A program made the position numbers and the translations under genes. The notes below the pieces were generated by a model. The model worked only from the letters and a program-made list of their open reading frames with translations. It searched no databases and had not been told where the DNA came from. This document shows, one piece after another, positions 27,518 through 35,660 of a stretch of 64,000 bases of DNA. Source of the DNA: Collinsella tanakaei (GTDB taxonomy: Bacteria > Actinomycetota > Coriobacteriia > Coriobacteriales > Coriobacteriaceae); assembly GCF_030373545.1 (NCBI RefSeq), contig NZ_JAUDCO010000004.1, positions 124,001 to 188,000 of the forward strand, in the 5' to 3' direction. Within the stretch, counting starts at the first letter, position 1; each line of letters opens with the position of its first letter.

Positions 27518-29317
27518 ATGGAGATGGATGACGAACGGGTCATGCATGGGCTGGGGCTCGATGAGGCCTACCATGTGGAGCGCGTGCTTGCGAGCAGGCG
27601 CGACGGTGCTGTGACGGAGCGCGTGACGCTCGACGGTGCGGGCCCGTTTATCCGCAAGAAGATTCCGCTCGAACAGGCGAATCGCTCGGTGTGGGCGGAG
27701 CTCTCCTCCTGCACGTGCCTGCGCTTGCCGCAGATCTCGGCGACATATGAGCTGCCGGATACGTTCGTCGTCGTGTACGCCTACGTTCCCGGCGAGACGC
27801 TCGAGACGCGCATCGAGCAGCAGGGAGCCTTGGACGCGTCCGAGGCCGTCCGCATCGCACTCGATGTGTGCGAGGCCGCAGGAGAGCTGCATGCGCACGG
27901 AATCGTCCACTGCGATATCAAGCCGAAAAACATCGTGCTGGCGGCCGACGGCGCCCATCTGATCGACATGGACATCGCCTGCATGCTGACGGATGCGCGC
28001 AAGAAAAAAGATCGACCCAAAGGCACGGTCGGATTCGCCGCGCCCGAGCAGTTCTTCGGTCGCGCCGATGCGCGCAGCGACGTGCATGCGATCGGATGCG
28101 TTTTGGGATATATGCTGACGGGCGTTGATTCCGAGGACGAGGCGTACGAGGAGCGGCTTGCCGATGACGCGCGCGTCACGCCGACGTTGCGCGACGTTAT
28201 CGAGCAGGCATGTGACTTCGAGCCGAGCCGACGCTTTGCGAGCGCAGAGGCCCTGGCACACGCCTTGCGTCTCTGCGTGGGGGAAGCGCCGGGTGCCACG
28301 GAGCACGGGTCCTCTGGAACGGATGCCGGTGTCCCTGGCGATACGGCAGCCAGCGCGGGCGCTGGGGGCGATACGGCAGTCGGCGGGGAGCCGCCGCATC
28401 GCTGGCAGGTCAGACAGGATGACCGGCGCGCTTCCGCCGAGTCCGCATCCGTTGCCCGCGCCACGGCGAAAGACCGCCGGACCATCAAGTTCGTGCTGCT
28501 CGCACTTGCCGTCGTCTTGGCGCTGTGCGCGGCAGGTATCGCCGTGTTCGAGATCACGGCGCGGGCGCAGCGGCAAGACGACGCGAGCGCTGTTGCGCAC
28601 GGGGCAGATGGTGCCGACGACGCGGATGCCCAAGGGAACTCCGGTGTCGCAGGGGATGCCGAAGGGGAGGGGGAGCCCGTCGGTGGCGGGCAAGCGCTGT
28701 CCGACAGCGTCGAGCGCCCCGTGGACGTCGACCCGCTCGATTCGCTGGAGCTCGTCGAGACGTGGTGGGAGCGCGATACCGACGGGCTGTTCCACTTCGC
28801 CTACGGCATCAAAAACACGAGCGAGGACCTCAAGATTGACTTCACGGAGGTGACGCTGACCGGAAGGGACGCATCGGGTGACATCGTGTCGGTCGACAGG
28901 CAGGTCATGAGCGATATCTTCCCCGGCCAGGTGCAGTATTTCGGAGGCATCGCGGGCAACGATGTCGCACCCGATTCCGTTGAGTTCACCATCACGCGCC
29001 CCAGCTCGCAGGAAGTTGCGCGCACCGACGAGCGGCAAAGCTCGTTTACTATCGACAACGTGTCGGTTGTCCCCGACTCTACCGGGTACGACAGCGTGGT
29101 CGGCGAGGTGACGCTCGACGAGGCTGGTGGCGACATGTGGCTTGACCCTTCGACCGTGGCGCTATGCGTCGTGTTGCGTGATGCGCAAGGCGCCATGGTG
29201 TTCGGCGACACAGGCTACGCCACGCTGCCGGACGAGGGCGAGACAGCCACCTTCGAGGTGAGGCTCAGCCGTCCACCTGCCTACGAGACCGTCGAGGTGT
29301 ACGCCATGCCCTGGTAG
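27518..29317 (+). CDS. Atypical membrane Ser/Thr protein kinase with extracytoplasmic domain
   Basis: 599 residues. The kinase domain (about 18-265) lacks a recognisable Gly-rich loop. It has HCDIKPKN at 131-138 (canonical HRDxKPxN, so a non-RD kinase) and DMD at about 150-152 in place of DFG, but an intact GFAAPEQF. A disordered linker (265-315) leads to one membrane segment (about 322-345), an acidic linker and a C-terminal beta-rich, FxLYD-like domain of about 170 residues outside the cell. So an external domain may control an unusual internal kinase. Two starts are possible (27518 or 27524). The XRE gene upstream is the likely partner. Activity is uncertain given the altered motifs. Confidence 0.75.
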   Translation: MEMDDERVMHGLGLDEAYHVERVLASRRDGAVTERVTLDGAGPFIRKKIPLEQANRSVWAELSSCTCLRLPQISATYELPDTFVVVYAYVPGETLETRIEQQGALDASEAVRIALDVCEAAGELHAHGIVHCDIKPKNIVLAADGAHLIDMDIACMLTDARKKKDRPKGTVGFAAPEQFFGRADARSDVHAIGCVLGYMLTGVDSEDEAYEERLADDARVTPTLRDVIEQACDFEPSRRFASAEALAHALRLCVGEAPGATEHGSSGTDAGVPGDTAASAGAGGDTAVGGEPPHRWQVRQDDRRASAESASVARATAKDRRTIKFVLLALAVVLALCAAGIAVFEITARAQRQDDASAVAHGADGADDADAQGNSGVAGDAEGEGEPVGGGQALSDSVERPVDVDPLDSLELVETWWERDTDGLFHFAYGIKNTSEDLKIDFTEVTLTGRDASGDIVSVDRQVMSDIFPGQVQYFGGIAGNDVAPDSVEFTITRPSSQEVARTDERQSSFTIDNVSVVPDSTGYDSVVGEVTLDEAGGDMWLDPSTVALCVVLRDAQGAMVFGDTGYATLPDEGETATFEVRLSRPPAYETVEVYAMPW

Positions 29318-29410
29318 GGATGCGGTTCGCGGGATGATTTCCTGGCGCTGCCCCAGGTTGGGTACCGGTTCGTTCGTCACCATGTCATAAAACCGAATAT
29401 GGTCTGTTCT

Positions 29411-29440
29411 GCCCCGCGCGGATAAGCGACCGCGCGGGGC
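29411..29440 (+). terminator. Hairpin after the kinase gene
   Basis: GCCCCGCGCGG / CCGCGCGGGGC with an ATAAGCGA loop, then CATTATT. It lies in the 427-base gap 29318-29744. The gap also holds a perfect ATTCCTCAGTT/AACTGAGGAAT hairpin at 29487-29511 and the regulatory dyad at 29707; nothing else was recognised. Confidence 0.55.
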
Positions 29441-29486
29441 CATTATTGTGCGCCCGTCGGCCCTCCCATGCACAAATCCCCATCGG

Positions 29487-29511
29487 ATTCCTCAGTTGGG
29501 AACTGAGGAAT
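29487..29511. repeat. Perfect 11-bp-arm hairpin in the kinase-MerR gap
   Basis: ATTCCTCAGTT GGG AACTGAGGAAT. No T tract; role unknown. Confidence 0.5.
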
Positions 29512-29706
29512 GTCGCGCCGTCGTTCGCGAAAATCGCAAGCACCGTTCTGGAAGGGCCCGAGTGGATCTTGGGCCGAGATGATCCAGGAAGGGGCTGCGT
29601 ATGGGCAGGCTCGACAACCGAGGTGCGGCAGAACGGCCGCACCGCCACACGCATCGTCAGCCGACGGACGATGCGCGTCTTCGTCGCGGCATTCTTGCCG
29701 TCCTGT

Positions 29707-29718
29707 TACCGGACGGTA
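29707..29718. promoter_or_regulatory. Dyad TACCG-GA-CGGTA upstream of the MerR-like gene
   Basis: TACCGGACGGTA within CTGTTACCGGACGGTACAG, 27 bases before the start codon. The position suits an autoregulatory operator; speculative. Confidence 0.35.
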
Positions 29719-29744
29719 CAGCATGTGGTGGGAGGGAGGCGACG

Positions 29745-30623
29745 ATGTGGGAACGATCGCAGGTTGAAAAACTGACAGGGCTGAGTCGGCATATGATCCA
29801 GGACTTGTGCTACCACAACACCAAAAGTGGCGGCTTGGGCTTTTGGGAGCCGGCGGTATCGAAGCCCGGGTACTCGCGCTTTGACGAGGGCGACCTGTAT
29901 ATGTTCTATCTCGTCGGTCAACTCAAGCGGGCGGGGTTCACCCTGGCGGAGGTTGAGTCCTCGGTGTCGGACATCCTCGAGGACGGGGATGCGCTCGAGC
30001 AGACGGTGCGCGCGAAGGCGCGGATGCTACACGACCGTCGTGCGGAATACGACGGCAAGTTGGCGGCGCTCGAGTGCTTGGCCGACGCCGTGGCAGCACA
30101 GCCTACGGAGCGCCTGTTTGCGGTGATGGAGGCGGCACTGGTGCGCAGCGTGGAGCGTGCGATCGAGACGGCAGCTCACGTCCTGGACGTGGATGCCAAG
30201 GTCGCCGCGCGCGTGCGCATGGGTCTGGATAGGGCAGTCGCTTGGCTACTCGGTGTGCTGCGTGGAGACGAGGATGCGACGGGCTGCTGCTCGGAGTGTC
30301 CCGCACTCGTTGGGCGCATCGTCGAGCTCGTTGCCGACGGAGCTGCCCCGACGTGCACGGCAGCCAAGCAAGTCATATGGGACATCGCGCATAAGGTGGC
30401 GTGCGGCCAGGTGTCGGATGCCGACAGGGACGGGGCGGATGACGTGCGCGGTTCTGCGGATGTTGGCGACGCCGCCTCCCGGTTTGCCGTTTGTGCGCTC
30501 GCGACGTTTTTGTCTGAAGCGGAAAACGGCGTGCCGATCGAGCTCGTCTTTGGGAACGGATCGTTTGCGTTCTTCGCGCAGGCAGCACGCGCCTGCGTAG
30601 CGGATACGGATGGATGTCGATAG
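29745..30623 (+). CDS. MerR-like helix-turn-helix regulator
   Basis: 292 residues from ATG 29745 (GGGAGG eight bases upstream). The start MWERSQVEKLTGLSRHMIQDLCYH, then a short wing with the GYSRFDEGDLYMF pattern, matches a MerR-type HTH. A coiled-coil-like helix (about 65-110) follows, then an alpha-helical domain of about 170 residues with a CCSECP cysteine cluster that could bind metal or sense redox. An in-frame ATG at 29601 has a moderate SD but adds a non-conserved extension. It may control the surface-protein cluster that follows. Confidence 0.6.
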   Translation: MWERSQVEKLTGLSRHMIQDLCYHNTKSGGLGFWEPAVSKPGYSRFDEGDLYMFYLVGQLKRAGFTLAEVESSVSDILEDGDALEQTVRAKARMLHDRRAEYDGKLAALECLADAVAAQPTERLFAVMEAALVRSVERAIETAAHVLDVDAKVAARVRMGLDRAVAWLLGVLRGDEDATGCCSECPALVGRIVELVADGAAPTCTAAKQVIWDIAHKVACGQVSDADRDGADDVRGSADVGDAASRFAVCALATFLSEAENGVPIELVFGNGSFAFFAQAARACVADTDGCR

Positions 30624-30716
30624 GAAGGTTGAAAGATGTGCGGATGATACTCGCTGGAAGCATTAACACTCTCGGCGAATATGCAGTAAAAGACGAATGA
30701 AGAGACGGAGGTTCCA

Positions 30717-31793
30717 ATGAAGAAGAAGGAAGGATCGAGTGCTTTCAAGCTCTCAAAAATCCATATTGCTGGAATCGTTTTGCTGGCCATGATTGCGTTC
30801 TTTGCGTTGAGTAGCTGCATGGGTGAGAAAAAGGAGACTGCTGAGTGGCCGACTGATGGATTGGCGGCGAAATTGCCCTCGCCGGTTGGCGCTGTCGAGT
30901 CGGTCGACATGGATGATGAGTCGCTTCGCGCCACGTTCCGCGACTGTTCGGACGAACTTTTTAATGAGTATGTCGATGCCTGCAAGGAGATGGGGTATAC
31001 CGTCGACGCTGATGGAACTGCATCTCTTTCGTATGATGCGTACTCGGATGAGGGATACAGTCTGCGCCTCTCCCATTATGGATCTGATGATGGTGATATC
31101 CAGGTCTATCTCGATGCTCCCATGGAAATGTCGGCAATTACTTGGCCGACAGGTGGTGCCGGTTCTCTCGCTCCGGTGCCGAGTTCTACAACAGGTTCGA
31201 TCAGCTCTGATAGTTCAACATTCTTCTATGCGTATGTCGGAGACACTTCGATAGATGAATACAACGCGTATGTCGACACGTGCGCAGACGCTGGCTTTAC
31301 AGTTGATTACGATCGAAATGAAACATCTTATTTTGCCGATGACGCTCACGGCAACCGTATCAGCTTGGGATACGAAGGATTTAACATCATGACCGTTAAG
31401 GTCGAGACACCTGATCCCGAGGAAGCGGATGACGTAGCACAGGAAGCGGAGGAGACTCCGGAACCCGAGCCTGCTGAGGAGCCTGAACCCCAGGAGTTCG
31501 AGGAGCCTGCGTCTAGTGAAGCGACGGCTTCAGGGGTCTCAAACGATTTCAAGGCAAGCATGGATGAGTATGAGGCTTACTTTGACGAGTACGTTGAGTT
31601 CATGAAAGCCTATAACGAGGACCCGACATCTTTGGAGTTGATAGCGAAGTACGGTGACATGATGAAGCAGTACTCCGAAACGATGGAGGCGATGGATGCG
31701 ATCGATGAGGATAGCCTTTCACCCGAAGACCAGGCGTATTTCATCGAAGTTCAGACTCGTATTAATCAAAAGCTTCTGGAAGTCGCCCAGTAA
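30717..31793 (+). CDS. DUF6591-like lipoprotein with duplicated domain
   Basis: 358 residues. The N-terminal membrane segment IHIAGIVLLAMIAFFALSSC ends in a lipobox-like LSSC (Cys about 34). Two homologous units follow: WPTDGLAAKLPSP...FNEYVDACKEMGYTVD and WPTGGAGSLAPVP...YNAYVDTCADAGFTVD. An acidic Pro/Glu linker leads to a helical C-terminal domain (FKASMDEYEAYFDEYVEFMK) like DUF6591 proteins. It is probably exported and membrane-anchored. Function unknown. The base composition is AT-richer than neighbouring housekeeping genes. SD ACGGAGG. Confidence 0.65.
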   Translation: MKKKEGSSAFKLSKIHIAGIVLLAMIAFFALSSCMGEKKETAEWPTDGLAAKLPSPVGAVESVDMDDESLRATFRDCSDELFNEYVDACKEMGYTVDADGTASLSYDAYSDEGYSLRLSHYGSDDGDIQVYLDAPMEMSAITWPTGGAGSLAPVPSSTTGSISSDSSTFFYAYVGDTSIDEYNAYVDTCADAGFTVDYDRNETSYFADDAHGNRISLGYEGFNIMTVKVETPDPEEADDVAQEAEETPEPEPAEEPEPQEFEEPASSEATASGVSNDFKASMDEYEAYFDEYVEFMKAYNEDPTSLELIAKYGDMMKQYSETMEAMDAIDEDSLSPEDQAYFIEVQTRINQKLLEVAQ

Positions 31794-32009
31794 TTAAAAG
31801 TCGATGAGTTCGTGCAGAGGTACATCGAGAGCCTGTGCAATACGGATGAGAACGTCAATACCGACATCGGCCGCTCCTATCTCGATCCTCCAAAGGTAGG
31901 AGCGGCTTGTCCCTGTCATAAGGGCGAGTTGCCGCTGTGAGATGCCGCGTTCGGCGCGCGCGGCCTGGATGTTGGAGCCGAGGGCTCGCTTTTCGCGCAC
32001 GTTGTCCAT
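31794..32009 (-). CDS. Small XRE-family transcriptional regulator
   Basis: 71 residues, almost entirely one Cro/CI HTH: LGSNIQAARAERGISQRQLA, then GTSRSYLWRIE and a LIRIAQALDVPLHELI C-terminal helix. It diverges from the DUF4230-like gene. The 20-bp palindrome at 32041-32060 lies between them and is the probable operator. The start at 32007-32009 is chosen for HTH length; its SD is weak. Its stop abuts the end of the DUF6591-like gene. Confidence 0.75.
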   Translation of the reverse strand: MDNVREKRALGSNIQAARAERGISQRQLALMTGTSRSYLWRIEIGAADVGIDVLIRIAQALDVPLHELIDF

Positions 32010-32040
32010 GTTGCAAGCATACGTGCGGTAAGATTGGAGA

Positions 32041-32060
32041 ATGCTCTCTATAGAGAGCAT
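32041..32060. promoter_or_regulatory. 20-bp perfect palindrome, probable operator
   Basis: ATGCTCTCTATAGAGAGCAT, centred in the divergent region between the small XRE gene and the DUF4230-like gene. The arm GCTCT/AGAGC is shared with the hairpin at 27405 beside the other XRE gene. Confidence 0.6.
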
Positions 32061-32091
32061 ATCTAGATATGATGAGCGAAGGAGTGGCGCC

Positions 32092-32745
32092 ATGGTGTTC
32101 AAGCTTCCGAAAAGCAAGATAAGGACAATCAAAGTGGGGGCGATTGCAGCCTCCGTAGGGCTTGTCTTTGGCATCGTCGGAACGCTGTTCGTGGCGAACT
32201 ATAATCCACCCGACGAAGAGAAAACATTTGCGGATGCGTCGATTGTTTTCGATCGGATCGTTTCGCGAAGCGAACTTGTATCGGTATCTCAGGACTACAA
32301 CATCGTCGATAAAGTTCGGGATGCGAATACATTTTTCGATTGGTTCGATATTCCCTTTACTGAAAACAGCTTTTGGTATCGCTATACCGGGACTATTAAA
32401 GCTGGAGTGAATTTGGAGACTGCGGGCATTGAGCAACAAGGGGCAAAAATCATTATTGAGCTCGATCCTGCATACATCATCTCGAATGATCCCGATATGG
32501 ATGAGTCGGGTGCGCTTGAAGAAAACAACAACATCTTGAACCCCATCCATGTTGAGGATGTTGACGAATTCCAAAGACTGTGCGAGGAGGAAAGCGAGAG
32601 CGAGGCTATAGAAAACGGCTTGCTGGAGGAAGCTCATCTTGAGGCGGAGAGTCGTCTGACGAACCTTTTTTATGCCGCACTGGGCGATGAATACGACGTT
32701 GAATTCGTTTGGCGTGAAGAACCAACTGAAAATGAAGCCAGATAG
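32092..32745 (+). CDS. DUF4230-like membrane-anchored protein
   Basis: 217 residues. One N-terminal membrane segment (about 14-36), then an outward domain with SELVSVSQDYNIVDK, FWYRYTGTIKAGVNLE and KIIIELDPAYIIS, which match the DUF4230 pattern; a Glu-rich helical C-terminus follows. ATG 32092 follows AAGGAGTGG. DUF4230 proteins have no established biochemical role. It opens the plus-strand membrane cluster that runs to the PH-SHOCT gene. Confidence 0.65.
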   Translation: MVFKLPKSKIRTIKVGAIAASVGLVFGIVGTLFVANYNPPDEEKTFADASIVFDRIVSRSELVSVSQDYNIVDKVRDANTFFDWFDIPFTENSFWYRYTGTIKAGVNLETAGIEQQGAKIIIELDPAYIISNDPDMDESGALEENNNILNPIHVEDVDEFQRLCEEESESEAIENGLLEEAHLEAESRLTNLFYAALGDEYDVEFVWREEPTENEAR

Positions 32746-32784
32746 CTTTGTCGTAATTGCCGTGCACGGTTGGAGGGGTATTTC

Positions 32785-32877
32785 ATGAATGCCAAGATGC
32801 TCGCTGCGATAGTCGTCGTGGTTTTAGCAATTATCGCTTTCGTCTATATCAACAATGCTGTCTTGTCGTGGAGCTGA
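32785..32877 (+). CDS. 30-residue single-span membrane peptide
   Basis: ATG 32785 behind a clear GGAGG (TGGAGGGGTATTTC), 30 codons then TGA. The sequence MNAKMLAAIVVVVLAIIAFV... is one hydrophobic helix with a short polar tail. It lies in the 147-base gap between the DUF4230-like and zinc-ribbon genes on the same strand, so it is probably a cotranscribed small membrane subunit. Not recognised as any known family. Confidence 0.6.
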   Translation: MNAKMLAAIVVVVLAIIAFVYINNAVLSWS

Positions 32878-32892
32878 TAGGAGATTGACAAT

Positions 32893-33756
32893 ATGCAGTG
32901 CTCGAAATGCGGCATGCAGCTGAAGGATGGTGCGCAGTTTTGCGTGAAATGCGGTGAGCCCGCGCCGTCATCCCATGCGGAATCGGCAGGCAGACGTACT
33001 GAAACTTGGGCAGGAGGTATAAAGAAATGCCCTTCATGCGGAGAAGCCCTTCCTTCGTTTTCGGCGTTTTGCCCTGCTTGCGGTTATGAACTCAGAGACG
33101 TTGAGGTTGCCGGTGCTGTACGTAGGTTCGGCGATGCGCTCATGGGCTGTTCGGATGCAACTGAACGCGCTCGAGTCGTTGCGGCGTTTCCTGTTCCTAA
33201 CACCAAAGAGGACATTATCGAGTTTCTTATTCTCGTTTCTACAAACGTCGCCCATTGCGGAGATGAAAATGAATTCGATGCGTGGTGTGCGAAGTTTGAT
33301 CAGTGCATCCAGAAAGCCGAGCTTGCGTTGGATAAGGGTGGGAGCGATCGGATAGGGCAGCTCGTCTCATCCATTCAAAGCGAAATCGACTCTCAAAAGA
33401 AGCGCGCACGGCTTGTCCGGGTGGGTCAATTTGTTACTAAAACCGCAGGCATATATGTCGGTATGGCAATCATGGCCGGCGGCGCACTTCAGGAGCTGGG
33501 AGGAGAGAATGGTTCGTTATTCGAGCTCGTCGGTATGCTCGTATTGCTCGTTTCGACGGGCATTGCCGTGTTCGGGAAGCTCGGAGCAACTGGGTGCATC
33601 CTTGGTTTTGCCGGAGGCTTCTTCTCGTTCGGATTGGGCAACGTGCTTGAATCGCAGGGTGCCAATGGCTCCCTATACCAATTGGGCGGCGGTTTGATCA
33701 TGATTCTCTCTGTAATCGGCTCCATCAAATTGATGGCACTTCAATCAAAGAAGTAG
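32893..33756 (+). CDS. Double zinc-ribbon membrane protein
   Basis: 287 residues. Two zinc ribbons: CSKCGMQLKDGAQFCVKCGE (residues 3-22) and CPSCGEALPSFSAFCPACGY (about 43-62). A soluble helical region (70-165) and a basic stretch QKKRAR precede two or three membrane segments (about 185-285) rich in Gly. Zinc ribbons of this kind usually act as cytosolic adaptor modules on membrane proteins. It immediately precedes an SPFH protein, an arrangement like B. subtilis ydjG/ydjI. Confidence 0.7.
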   Translation: MQCSKCGMQLKDGAQFCVKCGEPAPSSHAESAGRRTETWAGGIKKCPSCGEALPSFSAFCPACGYELRDVEVAGAVRRFGDALMGCSDATERARVVAAFPVPNTKEDIIEFLILVSTNVAHCGDENEFDAWCAKFDQCIQKAELALDKGGSDRIGQLVSSIQSEIDSQKKRARLVRVGQFVTKTAGIYVGMAIMAGGALQELGGENGSLFELVGMLVLLVSTGIAVFGKLGATGCILGFAGGFFSFGLGNVLESQGANGSLYQLGGGLIMILSVIGSIKLMALQSKK

Positions 33757-33774
33757 CGCGCGATAGGAGCTGCT

Positions 33775-35160
33775 ATGTTTGGCAAGAATGTTTCTACCGG
33801 CGGATTTATGGACCAGATCCGCTGCGATGAACCGGATTATCTAATCTGGAAATGGCGTCCTGCGGGCTCGCAGGCCAATGCTCTGGGGCGCGAGAATGCG
33901 ATCCGTTGGGGCTCTTCCCTGCGCGTGCGCGATGGGTCGGTTGCGGTGTTCGTCTACCACCAAAAGGACGGTACGTGCGAAGACTTCATCGAGGGGCCGT
34001 ACGACGAGATTCTGAAGACTGCAAATCTGCCTGTGCTTGCCAGCGTTGTTGGGCTTGCGTACGAGGGCGGCACGCCGTTCCAGGCAGAGGTCTACTTCAT
34101 CAATCTCGCTCATATCATCCAAGTGCGGTTCGGGGTGCCGTTCTTCGATGTTTACGACCCACGCTTCCTCGATTTTGGGGTGCCGGTGGCGGCCCGTGGA
34201 ACGCTCACGTTCCGTATCAAGGATTACCGGCAGTTCATCAAGCTGCATCGTCTGGATGAATTCGATCTCAATCAGTTTAAGCTTCAGGTTCGCGATGCGA
34301 TATGCCGCTACATTAAGGCAACGGTCGCGAACGCTCCCTCTGACCTTGGTATTCCTGTCGTGCAAATTGAGCGCGGCATCTCGCAGATCCATGACGCGGT
34401 GGCGCCGCAAATCGTTGAGCGCATGAGTGAGAATTTCGGTATCGAGGTATCTGGCATCGATATCTCGGCGCTCGAAATCGATAAGACGAGCGAAGGATAC
34501 CGTCAGCTCATGTCGGTCACGCGTGATGTCGAGCAGCGGACCGTCCAGGCGCAAACCGATGTGAACATAAAGAACCTGCATGATCAGCAGCGCATCAACG
34601 CCGAGAATCTCGAGGAAACCCTGCGCATCCAGCGTGAGGAGGCGCAGCGCATGCAGCGCTTGGCCACGGAGAGCGCGAACTTCTCCGCGTTCCAGGTGGA
34701 GAAACAGGCCGAGGTTGGCATTGCGGGCGCTCAAGCGCTCGGCCAGATGGGCGCAAACGGCGCGACCGAGATGGGCGGTGCCGGTGGTGCTGGTGGATTC
34801 GATCCAGCCGCGATGATGGCCGGCATGGCCGTTGGAGGTGCCGTTGGTCAAAACGTTGCAGGCATGATGAACGGCATGATGGGAGGGCTTGGGCAGGCTG
34901 GTGCTACATCTGCACCGGGTGCCGTGCCTCCTCCGGTTCCGCAGGTTGGCTATCACGTTGCGGTGAACGGTGCCGCTACCGGTCCGTTTGCCATTCCGAT
35001 GCTGTCTCAGATGCTGTCGGCGGGTACGTTTAGCGCCGATAGCCTCGTATGGAAACCCGGAATGGTCGAATGGCGCTGCGCGGGGGATGTGGATGAGCTC
35101 GCTTCCGTTTTCGATGGCAGCACGTCCGCCAGCATGCCGCCTATCCCGCCGACTGCGTAA
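33775..35160 (+). CDS. SPFH-domain protein with C-terminal GYF_2 domain (YdjI-like)
   Basis: 461 residues. Residues 15-250 are an SPFH/virion-core-like domain (MDQIRCDEPDYLIWKW, then FLDFGVPVAARGTLTFRIKD). A long coiled coil (about 250-310) and a Gly/Ala/Met-rich hydrophobic stretch (310-380) follow. The GYF_2 domain near 390-445 has YHVAVNGAATGPF and SLVWKPGMVEW. SPFH proteins form membrane-bound scaffolds; GYF_2 domains bind proline-rich or partner proteins. It lies 18 bases after the zinc-ribbon gene and 10 before a second GYF protein, so these are one operon. Confidence 0.82.
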   Translation: MFGKNVSTGGFMDQIRCDEPDYLIWKWRPAGSQANALGRENAIRWGSSLRVRDGSVAVFVYHQKDGTCEDFIEGPYDEILKTANLPVLASVVGLAYEGGTPFQAEVYFINLAHIIQVRFGVPFFDVYDPRFLDFGVPVAARGTLTFRIKDYRQFIKLHRLDEFDLNQFKLQVRDAICRYIKATVANAPSDLGIPVVQIERGISQIHDAVAPQIVERMSENFGIEVSGIDISALEIDKTSEGYRQLMSVTRDVEQRTVQAQTDVNIKNLHDQQRINAENLEETLRIQREEAQRMQRLATESANFSAFQVEKQAEVGIAGAQALGQMGANGATEMGGAGGAGGFDPAAMMAGMAVGGAVGQNVAGMMNGMMGGLGQAGATSAPGAVPPPVPQVGYHVAVNGAATGPFAIPMLSQMLSAGTFSADSLVWKPGMVEWRCAGDVDELASVFDGSTSASMPPIPPTA

Positions 35161-35170
35161 GGAGAGAAGT

Positions 35171-35521
35171 ATGGACGAGGGCAGCTTCTACTCCATCGAT
35201 CGCTTGGTGGAGTTCGGTTTGAGCATGGCCGTGGCAACCCAGATGGCGAACTCGATGAATATCGGGCTCCAGAGTATGGTGACGCCGGGCGCCGATAATG
35301 CCATGCTGCCCGGCGAGCAGCCGGTCTGGTATGCGGTGCTTGACGGTTCGGCGACAGGGCCGCTTTCCCTCGCCGAGCTCTCGCGCCTGATTGCCGAGAA
35401 GCGCGTGACCAAGGAGACCTACGTTTGGAAACCTGGCATGCCTAATTGGAGACTCGCCGAGGATCTGCCGGAAGTGCTGCGGCTTGTGGCGCTTGCTCCA
35501 CCGCCTGTGCCGGAAGGGTAA
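35171..35521 (+). CDS. Small GYF_2-domain protein
   Basis: 116 residues. The N-terminal helical half starts MDEGSFYSIDRLVEFGLSMA, and a C-terminal GYF_2 domain (VWYAVLDGSATGPLS, then TYVWKPGMPNWRLAED) is homologous to the one ending the SPFH protein. SD AGGAGAG. The helical half may dock to the SPFH coiled coil; inferred. Confidence 0.75.
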   Translation: MDEGSFYSIDRLVEFGLSMAVATQMANSMNIGLQSMVTPGADNAMLPGEQPVWYAVLDGSATGPLSLAELSRLIAEKRVTKETYVWKPGMPNWRLAEDLPEVLRLVALAPPPVPEG

Positions 35522-35660
35522 GAGTGCTCGGAAGGGGTGTATTAAAATGTAACGAAGCAAGCTCCCTTTACAGTCTGAATGAGACGAACTCTCAATTTGC
35601 TGAAGGGCGGGGCGTTCGCTAAATCAATAAACCGCTGTGGACTATAGGACGTGAAGAGCT

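Noticed and set aside
29601-29744. N-terminal extension of the MerR-like protein from ATG 29601
   Set aside because: A moderate SD exists, but the added residues lie upstream of the HTH start and show no conserved pattern.
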